A stretch of 64,000 nt of DNA. It comes from Pseudoalteromonas prydzensis. Its GTDB lineage: Bacteria; Pseudomonadota; Gammaproteobacteria; Enterobacterales; Alteromonadaceae. The notes beneath the pieces were generated by a model. The model searched no databases. It was given only the letters and a program-made list of their open reading frames with translations, and was not told the origin of the DNA. The stretch's first letter is position 1. Each line of letters begins with the position of its first letter. This document shows positions 24,997 through 33,900 of this stretch, piece by piece. The DNA is taken from positions 620,001 through 684,000 of the forward strand of contig NZ_BDDT01000002.1 of the NCBI RefSeq assembly GCF_001661495.1, written 5' to 3'. A program made the translations under genes and the position numbers.

Positions 24997-25629
24997 TTAA
25001 TGGAAAAACGACTCTAATTTGTTATCGCCATCGAATAGCTCAACGATGACTGAGTCGTTAGGTGATTTTGTGGCTACAAAGTTTAAGGCCTCTGCCACGT
25101 TTTCTCGGCTGATCATTGCATCTGCGCGACTGTTGGGGCGCTTAAAGCTAAAGCCTTTACTGGCAGGCTCATCCAATAACGTGCCTGGGCGTAAGATGGT
25201 GTATTTAAGTCCGCTGCTTAGCAAATACTGATCAGCCATATGTTTGGCAACTAAATAGGGTTTAATACTGCTTTCAATGCTGTCTGGTGTATCGGCGCCA
25301 ATCGAGCTGACCATAATGAAGTGTTGAATATTATGTTGCTTAGCATAATTTATCGCTTTCACGGCGGCCCATAGATCAATGAGTATGGTCTTCTCTGCTC
25401 CTGTGCCACCGCCTGAACCCGCAGTAAAAATGACTTGATCGCAGTCTTTAAAGGCATGGCTAAAATCATTTTCTAGATCTTGCTCTATCACGCTTAGATG
25501 CGGGTTGTGAATATCGGCTAGTTTGTCTTTATTTCTAACGAGAGCCACTACTTGATGACCAGCTTGCAGCATTTTTTGGGTGGTCATTTTACCAATTTGG
25601 CCTGTTGCGCCAATGATTAAGGTTTTCAT
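24997..25629 (-). CDS. NAD(P)-binding protein, atypical SDR (NmrA-like)
   Basis: 210 residues beginning MKTLIIGATGQIGKMTTQKM, a Rossmann GxxGxxG motif, followed by FTAGSGGGTGAEKT and VSSIGADTPDS, as in the NAD(P)H-binding 'SDR-a5' proteins such as YwnB/HSCARG-like reductases. The YxxxK catalytic pair is replaced by a KPYLVAKHMADQ segment. The function is probably redox sensing or a small-molecule reductase; the substrate is unknown. It is cytoplasmic and monocistronic. Confidence 0.84.
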   Translation of the reverse strand: MKTLIIGATGQIGKMTTQKMLQAGHQVVALVRNKDKLADIHNPHLSVIEQDLENDFSHAFKDCDQVIFTAGSGGGTGAEKTILIDLWAAVKAINYAKQHNIQHFIMVSSIGADTPDSIESSIKPYLVAKHMADQYLLSSGLKYTILRPGTLLDEPASKGFSFKRPNSRADAMISRENVAEALNFVATKSPNDSVIVELFDGDNKLESFFH

Positions 25630-25955
25630 GTTTAACTCCTTTTGCTGAGTTTAAAGCAACCACTAGGCTGTAAGTCATACGGGCAAATAAACGTTTAAGC
25701 AGTATGCACTTATAGATTGCTTAGGAATACATAAGAGCTTGGGGTGTAAACAGTTTATTTAAAGGGCAAGGGCTAATTACTTTTCTGCTTTGGCTTGATA
25801 GCTATATAACTCACTGCGCTGTAATGCCGTGTAATGTTTTTTTTGTTAAATGCGTGTAAAGCTTAAGTTCAGTTTGTTACTCAACGTTTTTATAACTTTA
25901 TTTGCTATTTTGTTGTTTACAGCCTCTTTATTAGACATTTAGAAAGGACATGGTG
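25630..25955. other. Intergenic region
   Basis: About 325 AT-rich bases between divergent genes. No RNA gene, repeat or clear promoter was recognised apart from the AAGGA before the GNAT start. Confidence 0.5.
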
Positions 25956-26471
25956 ATGAGTCACTTTTCTATTCCTGATGGATTAAATATTCGCCCATCC
26001 AAGCCTAGCGATGCTGCATTTATTCGGCGTTTACATTCAGAGGTGCGTCAGGACTTGCAGCAGATCAATGCGGATCAAGACTTTATCGAGTCGATTGTTG
26101 ATATGCAGTTTAAAGCACAAACCGAGGGATATGGCGAAAAGTTCCCTAATGCAATGTACTTTATTATTGAAAAACACCACCAACCAATTGGCAAGGTAAC
26201 CATAGATTTTGGTGTTAATGAGGTGCGTATTATTGATATCGGTTTCATTACTCAAGCGCGAGGTCATGGTTTTGGCGCTGCAATTATTCAGTCATTTCAG
26301 CATGCAGCCGCTGATTCATGCACCCCATTAACGCTTACTGTTGAGCAAAGTAACTTTGTCGCTAAAGCGCTTTATTTGCGCCTTGGTTTTGTTAGTGAGT
26401 CGGTTTCAGCTCCTTACGAATTTATGATTTGGTATCCTGCAGCGATGAAAAAATTAGTGGTTAACTACTGA
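25956..26471 (+). CDS. GNAT-family N-acetyltransferase
   Basis: 171 residues. The acetyl-CoA-binding motif A is visible as IGFITQARGHGFGAAIIQSF, followed by NFVAKALYLRLGFVSES, the usual motif B. An ATG two codons upstream (25950) is too close to the AAGGA at 25944-25948; the ATG at 25956 lies seven bases from it and is preferred. GNAT genes of this kind often precede tail-collar gene clusters, so it may belong to the surface locus downstream (73-base gap). The substrate is unknown. Confidence 0.86.
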   Translation: MSHFSIPDGLNIRPSKPSDAAFIRRLHSEVRQDLQQINADQDFIESIVDMQFKAQTEGYGEKFPNAMYFIIEKHHQPIGKVTIDFGVNEVRIIDIGFITQARGHGFGAAIIQSFQHAAADSCTPLTLTVEQSNFVAKALYLRLGFVSESVSAPYEFMIWYPAAMKKLVVNY

Positions 26472-26544
26472 TTTATTCTAGCGGTTTTGCAAATTAAAAA
26501 GCGTAAACCCGTAATGCAATTGCAAGTAGTAAAAAGGAAAGAAA

Positions 26545-26832
26545 ATGGAAAAATTTAATTACGACAATTTGCTTGGCATCGTTGGTTCTACGGCGAAAGT
26601 CAGTGCTGAACAGGGTGAAACGGAACTGACTATTGATGCCGTTGAACGCACGAGTTTACATGGCAATCAGTGGGATGCTTTTTGTGTCGTTATGAAAGGC
26701 TCTGAGGACTGTCCGTTGATGCAAGGCACTTACACACTCAAGCATGATGCATTTGATAGTGTTGAGTTATTGATTTCACCAAATAGTTCAACCGAATATG
26801 AAATTCATGTATCGAGAAAAATAGCAAATTAG
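26545..26832 (+). CDS. DUF6916-type small protein
   Basis: 95 residues: MEKFNYDNLLGIVGSTAKV..., with LHGNQWDAFCVVMKG and a beta-rich end (SVELLISPNSSTEYEIHVSR). Its size, position and sequence resemble DUF6916 proteins encoded just before microcystin-dependent/tail-collar genes. No signal peptide. A purine-rich site AAGGAAAG precedes the start, and the next gene begins nine bases after its stop. Function unknown; a chaperone or structural partner of the collar proteins is inference. Confidence 0.72.
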   Translation: MEKFNYDNLLGIVGSTAKVSAEQGETELTIDAVERTSLHGNQWDAFCVVMKGSEDCPLMQGTYTLKHDAFDSVELLISPNSSTEYEIHVSRKIAN

Positions 26833-26841
26833 GAGAATGTG

Positions 26842-27366
26842 ATGGCGGATCCATTTATATCTGAAATAAGGCCTTTCGCTTTTGATTTTGCACCTAAAGG
26901 TTGGGCTTGGTGTGATGGGCAATTGTTAGCAATCAGTCAAAATCAAGCTCTGTTTTCATTGCTTGATACTCAGTATGGCGGTGATGGGCGAACTAATTTT
27001 AAATTGCCAGATTTACGTAGCCGAGTGCCTGTTGGTATAGGTAATGGCTATGATGCTGGCATGACGGCGGGAGTGGAACAAGTAACGCTTACAACGGCAG
27101 AAATACCCGCTCACAGTCATTTATTAACAGCCACTACGGACGATGGTGTGAATCCACCAATTTTCACCAACAGAGTGTTTTCTAGAGCTATTGATGCACC
27201 AGGTAGAGGGGATCCTAACATTTATGCCGCAGCAACAGCTCTAACCGCATTTGCTGACAATATGGTGTTAAATACTGGAGGTAATCTGCCTCATACGAAC
27301 GTTCAACCAACAGCAGCAATTAATTTTTGTATTGCATTGGTTGGTGTGTTTCCAAGTCGAAATTAA
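26842..27366 (+). CDS. Phage tail collar / microcystin-dependent-like protein 1
   Basis: 174 residues of the Tail_Collar family: MADPFISEIRPFAFDFAPKG, WAWCDGQLLAISQNQALFSL, YGGDGRTNFKLPDLRSRVP and the C-terminal NFCIALVGVFPSR. The ATG at 26842 has AGGAG six bases upstream; a GTG one codon earlier is not needed. Similar small proteins are known outside phages (microcystin-dependent protein MdpB family) and their role is unclear. First of three paralogues in a row. Confidence 0.9.
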   Translation: MADPFISEIRPFAFDFAPKGWAWCDGQLLAISQNQALFSLLDTQYGGDGRTNFKLPDLRSRVPVGIGNGYDAGMTAGVEQVTLTTAEIPAHSHLLTATTDDGVNPPIFTNRVFSRAIDAPGRGDPNIYAAATALTAFADNMVLNTGGNLPHTNVQPTAAINFCIALVGVFPSRN

Positions 27367-27378
27367 TGGAGGTTGATT

Positions 27379-27909
27379 ATGGCAGATCCTTTTCTTGGTG
27401 AAGTAAAAATGTTCGGAGCAAATTTTGCACCTCGTAACTGGGCTTTTTGTAATGGGCAGTTAGTTGCTATTGCGCAACAAGACGCGCTGTTTTCTTTACT
27501 GGGTACGACTTATGGGGGCGATGGTCGTACTAGTTTCGCATACCCTGATATGCGAGGTCGATTACCTGTTAAATATGGCCAAGGAAATGGTTTGTCCCAT
27601 TATCGATTAGGGCAAAAAAATGGTCTTGAAAATGTCACTTTAACGTTGATGAATTTACCAAATCATAGTCATCAGTTGCTATCAAGTACAGAGCTTGGAA
27701 CAACACAAAACCCAGAGAATAATGTGTTTGCCCCCAGTCCGAGCGACGAAAATATATACTACTCTGGTAATCCTACTCAGCCGCCTCAGATGCTCGCAGA
27801 GCAGACTGTCCAGATTTCAGGACATAGTGCAGCACACTCTAATATGATGCCCTATACCTGCATTAATTTTATTATCAGCCTTGCTGGTATTTACCCGTCA
27901 AGAAGTTAG
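27379..27909 (+). CDS. Phage tail collar / microcystin-dependent-like protein 2
   Basis: 176 residues with the same plan: MADPFLGEVKMFGANFAPRN, WAFCNGQLVAIAQQDALFSL, YGGDGRTSFAYPDMRGRLP and the end NFIISLAGIYPSR. GGAGG (27368-27372) lies six bases before the ATG; an upstream TTG in frame is ignored. The middle (residues 80-150) diverges strongly from the two paralogues, suggesting a variable binding or assembly surface. Confidence 0.9.
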   Translation: MADPFLGEVKMFGANFAPRNWAFCNGQLVAIAQQDALFSLLGTTYGGDGRTSFAYPDMRGRLPVKYGQGNGLSHYRLGQKNGLENVTLTLMNLPNHSHQLLSSTELGTTQNPENNVFAPSPSDENIYYSGNPTQPPQMLAEQTVQISGHSAAHSNMMPYTCINFIISLAGIYPSRS

Positions 27910-27920
27910 GAGTTGAGCAC

Positions 27921-28460
27921 ATGGCAGAACCATTTATTGCAGAAATTCGTATCTGGGGGAGTACTTTTAACCCTCGCGGCTGGGCAGGTTGTGACGGCCA
28001 AACAATTGCTATTAATCAAAATACAGCGCTGTTTTCATTGATCGGTATCCTTTATGGGGGTGATGGTACCTCTTCGTTTAATTTACCTGATCTGCAAGGT
28101 AGGTCTCCTATGCACTTTGGTCATGGACCAGGGCTATCTACGAGAATGGTGGGTGAATCAGCTGGTACGGAGCAGGTAACGCTGAATCAAGCTCAGTTAC
28201 CACAGCATAGACATACATTATTTGGCTATTCCGAGCAGGGTAATAGTAGTAGTCCGGCTAATAATCATTTAGCTGTTGATGTGGGGGCAGGCACTGGGGT
28301 AATACGTTATACCGCGGAACAAAATCAAGTGACCAACACGACGATGGCCAGTAATAGTCTTGGTAATACCGGAGGGAGTCAAGGCCACGAAAATAGACAG
28401 CCTTTACTTGCGATGCGTTTTTGTATTGCACTAACAGGTCTTTATCCCTCGCGTGGGTAA
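27921..28460 (+). CDS. Phage tail collar / microcystin-dependent-like protein 3
   Basis: 179 residues: MAEPFIAEIRIWGSTFNPRG, WAGCDGQTIAINQNTALFSL, YGGDGTSSFNLPDLQGRSP and MRFCIALTGLYPSRG. AGGAG lies nine bases before the ATG. The three paralogues are spaced by only 11 to 12 bases and are surely co-transcribed. No other phage structural genes are nearby, arguing against a prophage remnant. Confidence 0.9.
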   Translation: MAEPFIAEIRIWGSTFNPRGWAGCDGQTIAINQNTALFSLIGILYGGDGTSSFNLPDLQGRSPMHFGHGPGLSTRMVGESAGTEQVTLNQAQLPQHRHTLFGYSEQGNSSSPANNHLAVDVGAGTGVIRYTAEQNQVTNTTMASNSLGNTGGSQGHENRQPLLAMRFCIALTGLYPSRG

Positions 28461-28591
28461 TGATTACAGCAATATTTATTCAATGGACATGAGCGAAACT
28501 GTTATGTGTGATTTAAATAGAATTTAAACATGGCTTGTTCCTATATTGGTGGGTAGTGAAAGGGGGGCCGTCTTTTTACTCGGAGGATACT

Positions 28592-29764
28592 GTGATAATT
28601 GCGAAGGTGTTTTTGCTGCTTGCTGTGCTTTTTTTGCACAGTAAAGTGTTGAGCCAGCAGCCCCAGCCTGTTTTAACGTTTGCCAATAATGGTGAGCGAG
28701 TGGCTCTGTTTGGGCAATTACAAGACACAGTATTGAGTGATATAAACGGGCAATTATTTTCGCTAAATCAACGGCTAATTGTTAAAAGCAAATTATCAGC
28801 AGAGCAAATCAAAACTTTACATAAAGATATTACAAATTTGCAAATATTGGCAAAGCTGCGCGAGGCTAATATTTATTGGTTAACCTTAAAGCCTAATACC
28901 CTGCCCGCAGTATTAACGACCTTGCAAGCAATAACTGAAATTATTGCAGTACAGCCAGATGTTGCACCGCAAGGAAAAAGCGCTGCCAGTCATCCTCTTA
29001 GTCAAACGATACCTCAACTGTTAGCACCGGTAGCTATAGCCAGACAATGTAAGACTCCTAAAGCTGTGCGAGTGGCGATTATTGATGATGGTTTTGATTT
29101 TTCACACCAGGAGTTTAGTGATCTTAATGTTTTATTTTCCTACGACGTAGAAACAATGGCTTTAGTTGCAACGCCGCAAAGTAGCCGTGACTACCATGGC
29201 AATTTAGTGGCGGGGCTTATTGTGGCGAAACAAGATGGTAGCGTAGTTGATGGTGGGGCACCTGATAGTGAATTGATTGCTATTCGTCAGGTTACTACGT
29301 GGACCTCGTCGCTAATAATTGCATTTAACGTGGCCAAAATGATGAAAGCGCAGGTGATTAACTGTAGTTGGGTTATGCCCTTTATGTCGGACTTGGCAAT
29401 GAATGTGATTGATGAATTAGCCGCTATGCAGCACCGACCTTATATTGTTGTTGCAGCAGGAAATGAAGCGCGCCCAGCTTGTGAAGCTAATCACCTAGCA
29501 CAATTAGATTCGGTGATTGTTGTAGGGGCGAAAACGGCACAAGGCACAGTGGCAAATTTCTCAAACTTTGGTCCGTGCGTTGATGTATTCGCTCCGTTTG
29601 GCGTACTCACTACAGATCGTGATGGCTATCGTTTATTTGGTGGTACGTCCTCGTCCGCAGCATTAGTGTCGGCATCACTTGCACAGGCTTTAGCGTGTGA
29701 TGTGCAGCCGACATTACAGCAGCTTAATATGTATTGGAATAACTCTTTTGTAACAGCTAGTTAG
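28592..29764 (+). CDS. Subtilisin-like serine peptidase (S8)
   Basis: About 390 residues. The GTG at 28592 is chosen: GGAGG lies five bases upstream and it creates a clean signal peptide (IIAKVFLLLAVLFLHSKVLSQ in part). Earlier in-frame TTG/GTG codons lack this. The catalytic triad is complete: Asp in VRVAIIDDGFDFSH, His in YHGNLVAGL, Ser in GGTSSSAALVSA; the oxyanion Asn is in VVAAGNEA. An N-terminal prodomain-like region (about 25-140) precedes the catalytic domain. It could process the giant surface protein or collar proteins encoded alongside; that is inference. Confidence 0.9.
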   Translation: MIIAKVFLLLAVLFLHSKVLSQQPQPVLTFANNGERVALFGQLQDTVLSDINGQLFSLNQRLIVKSKLSAEQIKTLHKDITNLQILAKLREANIYWLTLKPNTLPAVLTTLQAITEIIAVQPDVAPQGKSAASHPLSQTIPQLLAPVAIARQCKTPKAVRVAIIDDGFDFSHQEFSDLNVLFSYDVETMALVATPQSSRDYHGNLVAGLIVAKQDGSVVDGGAPDSELIAIRQVTTWTSSLIIAFNVAKMMKAQVINCSWVMPFMSDLAMNVIDELAAMQHRPYIVVAAGNEARPACEANHLAQLDSVIVVGAKTAQGTVANFSNFGPCVDVFAPFGVLTTDRDGYRLFGGTSSSAALVSASLAQALACDVQPTLQQLNMYWNNSFVTAS

Positions 29765-29819
29765 CATAACTTAATTTGAGTTAGCTGTTGTTGGTTGAGT
29801 ATTTATTTATAGGTATAGC

Positions 29820-30989
29820 ATGGAAACACATGATAGGGAATCGAGTGGCAGTCAACAACCGTTTGATTTTAAAAGTAACTATACAAGCAACTTACCCGCT
29901 ATTTTATCTCTGTTAGGGGTTACGTTAGCAGTGACGAGTTACCAAGCACAGCGGCTTATTTTGTTGCGTACAGTTAAAGGTAAATTAGATACCAATCTAA
30001 TTGCATTCCCAAGGCCGATGGGAATTTATGCTGATAAAAATCGCATAACGATAGGTACATTAAATCAGGTTATTAATTTTCAACGTAGTGATATTTCTCT
30101 AAAAAGTGTGAAATCGGGATATTTAGATAACTTAGAAACATTGCCTGCGAAGCTGCAAAATCCAGAAATGACCGAGCAATTGCAGCAACGGGCTGCACAA
30201 CTCAATGCGATTAAACAGGCTGATTCGCTATTTACACAACGTGCTGCTTTAACTACTGGAATGATTAATATCCACGATATTGCATGGGGAAATGAAGGGT
30301 TATGGGTGGTGAATTCGGCCTTTTCATGTATTTCTAAATTGAACTCAGACTATAGTTTTGTTGCTTGCTGGCAACCACCGTTTATTTCAGAGCTGGTGGC
30401 AGAGGATCGTTGTCATCTTAATGGTATGGCTTTATTGGCGGGCGAGCCGCGTTATGTCACAACGTTTAACCAAGCTAATCAAAAAGATGCTTGGCGAACA
30501 TCCAATCAATTAGATGGCACCTTGATTGATATAAAAACGAATAAAATATTAAAAACAGGGTTGATCATGCCGCACTCGCCAAGGTGTTACCAAGGCTTGG
30601 TTTACTACTGTGAGTCAGGACGAGGCGAAGTGCAATCATACAACCCGAGTAATGGTGAAACAAAAGTGCTGTGTGTTTTACCCGGTTTTACCCGTGGAAT
30701 GATTTTTTTTGGTGATTTATTAATTGTTGCAACAAGTAAAATTCGTGCGAGTAAACATCGCAATAAAATACCGCTTGATGAGCAGTTAGGCGCTGAAAAT
30801 AGTCGTTGTGGCGTATGGTTAATTGATGTGAAAAATGGCGAAATTATCGCCAGCGTGGAATTTAACGGCGATGTACAGCAGCTTTACGATATTGCTGTAC
30901 TCCCAAATACTCTAGTACCAGAAATTATTCAAAGCTCAGATAGCTTAGCAAGCCACTTGTTTGAGTTTTATCAGGAGTCAATGACATGA
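29820..30989 (+). CDS. TIGR03032-like protein
   Basis: 389 residues, no signal peptide. The body matches the TIGR03032 family of unknown function: IHDIAWGNEGLWVVNSAFSC, CWQPPFISEL, DRCHLNGMALLAGEPRYVT, GLIMPHSPRCYQG, YYCESGRGEV and LPGFTRGMIF. It probably folds as a beta-propeller. Its stop overlaps the start of the giant repeat gene (ATGA), so the two are translationally coupled. TIGR03032 genes often accompany large Ig-repeat or tail-collar genes; the role is unknown. Confidence 0.8.
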   Translation: METHDRESSGSQQPFDFKSNYTSNLPAILSLLGVTLAVTSYQAQRLILLRTVKGKLDTNLIAFPRPMGIYADKNRITIGTLNQVINFQRSDISLKSVKSGYLDNLETLPAKLQNPEMTEQLQQRAAQLNAIKQADSLFTQRAALTTGMINIHDIAWGNEGLWVVNSAFSCISKLNSDYSFVACWQPPFISELVAEDRCHLNGMALLAGEPRYVTTFNQANQKDAWRTSNQLDGTLIDIKTNKILKTGLIMPHSPRCYQGLVYYCESGRGEVQSYNPSNGETKVLCVLPGFTRGMIFFGDLLIVATSKIRASKHRNKIPLDEQLGAENSRCGVWLIDVKNGEIIASVEFNGDVQQLYDIAVLPNTLVPEIIQSSDSLASHLFEFYQESMT

Positions 30990-33900
30990 ATGTTGTGCCA
31001 GTAAAAAGAACCATATTAAGTGCAGTACTGCCAGTGTTACTAAGTGGTGGTGCGTTTGCTTCTGTGGCTTCATCACGCCGTAGTATACGCATGAATAATA
31101 TGGAAAGTAAATTTCAACCTTATGAAATTAAAAAGCAAAGTAATAAGGTTAATCCATTTGATGCATTTGCCGCTGGCAATAAAAAAGCAACACAAAATGT
31201 GCAAGCGGGTACTGCAGATAATAACGATGCCCAACAAACTATGGCGTTTTTGCGCGAGCAAGGTTTGTTAAATACCTCAGTTACAGAAACAAGTATAGTG
31301 TCAGGTGATAGTGACATCAGTGCCAGCGATACAATGATAAGAAAAGTATTTGCATTTGATGATTATTGCTTATTAACAACTGGCTATTGCCTTACTTACG
31401 TAACCGGAACCTTTAGCTGTAATATCCAAGGTGGTACTTTCGGGTTTTGTGGTGGCCCAGCACCTGCGCCTGAAATTGATGTACTTGAAAATGGTAGCAC
31501 GACACTCAGTGAGAATTTTGGCAATGTCGAGGCTAATGGTAGCTCTGCTATAACAAAAACGTTTTTAGTTAAAAATACGGGTAATGCCAACCTAACTCTC
31601 TCTAATATAGCCATAACAGCAGGAGCGAGCCATTTCTCTGTTCAAAATAATGGTTGTGGTCCTTTTCCTGCAACCTTAGTATCGGGTGCTTCTTGCAGTG
31701 TGGTCGTTGCTTTTGCAACTACGTCGCTTGCTTCAGTGAGCGGTAATTTACGTATTACCAGTAATGACAGCGATGAATCTTCGTATAACATCGCTTTACA
31801 AGGTACTGGTGTAGATACAACAGCTCCAGCCATAAGCAATGTAAGTATTGCAAATAGTAGCGCTAAAGTGGGTGATACAGTTACCGCAACAATTACTGTC
31901 AGTAACGATAGTGATAATTATACAACAGGCAGTGGTGGAATTTCAGGCACTATTGCCGGTTATTCGGTGACCAATTTAAGCAAAACCAATAACTCGACCT
32001 ATACCGCTCAGTTCACCATTACAGATGGTGGACAAGATATTGCTGCCGGCTCAAATGTGCCTGTTAGTATTACCTTGAGTGATTCTTCGGGTAATACCAG
32101 TAGTACTTATAACACTGCTATTACACAGGCAAATGATGCTATTTACGCTAATTTACCCAATGTGAGTGTATCGACTGCAGATGGTAACTTAGGCGAAGAC
32201 GGTGACACTGAGGTAATTACGGTGTCTCTCAGTAATAGTTTGAACAATCAATGGCCTGTTGCGATTACTACGGCGCTTGCATTTAACGACACTAATAATA
32301 GTGGTAGCGATCTAGATTATATAGTTGATAGTGCGACAGTAACGATAAATGCCGGAAGTACAAGTGGTAGTGTAACTGCGACAGGTAAGCCCGACACATT
32401 TTATGATGCTGCTGTAAACGAAAACTTCGCGGTGAGTCTTAGCTCTGCGAGCACTGGAACTATTACGGGCTCTGCGGTGACTGTGACAATCATTGATGCG
32501 GAGTCTGCCCCTGTGGTGTCTCTTGGCTTGACTGATACTAACCTTACTGAAAATAGCGGTTCTAGTACTCTTTCGGCAACATTGAGTGTGCCGACATATG
32601 AAAATGTAACTGTTAATTTGGGTTATTCAGGAACAGCAACTTCAGGTAGTGACTATAATACGCCTGTTAGTAGTATGACTATATTTGCAGGAGATATTAA
32701 TACAACTACAGCCATAACGAGTATTGATGATGCTACCGAGGAAGGAACAGAAACGATTGTCATTGATCTGAACTCTGTTTCAGGCGGCAGCGCTAGTGAA
32801 AGTGGTATACAGCAACAAACACTGACTATTTTAGATGACGATGATAACACCGCGCCTGTGATTGCTTTAGTCACGGCAGTGACTACACCGACTAACGATA
32901 GTACTCCGAATTTTATATTTTCTAGTAATGAAGCTGGCACAATTAGTGTTGCAGGAAGTTGTGGTTTATCTAGCTCAACAACTGCGTCAGTAGGAAATAA
33001 TACGGTTACGCTAACTCAGACAGATAATAACAGTGTACTCGCCGATGGCACTTACAATAACTGTAGTGTGACGGTTACCGATGCGGCGAATAATACCAGT
33101 AGTGTATTAAGTATCCCAGCATTTACGATTGATACCACAGCACCCGTATATACATCAGTGATACAAACTGGCGATGGCACCTATAAATCCGGTGAGATTA
33201 TTACCTTTAATTTAAATTTAGGGGAGGCGGGGTTAATTGTCACTGCAGATCTAACTGTGCTAGATAGCGACTTTAGTAGTTCTTCATCATTAACCGATAA
33301 TAGTGATGGTACCTATAGCATTACCACAGCAGCACTTAATAGTAATGGTAATATGCAAGAAGGTAGCGCAATTGCGGTTACTTTTATCGCTACAGATCCA
33401 GCAAACAATAGCTTGAACAACAGTAGCCTGACTTTGTTATTAGATAAAAGTGCCCCAGCTAGTTTAACAATCAACACCCCCATTGAAGGCGACGATATTG
33501 TTAATGCGAGTGAAGACGACACTGTACTGATAACGGGAGCAGGCGCTGAAGCGAATGCCGCGGTTAATATAAGTATAGACGCAGTGAATGCCGCAACTAC
33601 CGCAGATGGCAGTGGCAACTGGACACTCAGCGGGAATGAATTAGATATCAGTGCATTAAATAATGGCACATTAACGGTATCGGCAACGCAAACTGATAGC
33701 GCAGGCAATACCTCTGTCGCCACTACTACCACGATCACCTTAGACAACACTGCGCCAACAGCAGTGACAATTAATACCCCGATTGCTGGTGATGACGTGG
33801 TAAACGCAGCAGAAGACGATGCTCTGGTGATCAACGGTGCGGGCGCCGAAGCGGGTGCTACGGTTGATATTAATATTGATGGCGTGAATAGCTCGGTCAC

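Noticed and set aside
26842-28460. Prophage remnant, suggested by three tail-collar genes
   Set aside because: No other structural, replication or integrase genes are nearby, all three genes are intact, and the group is tied to peptidase and adhesin genes.
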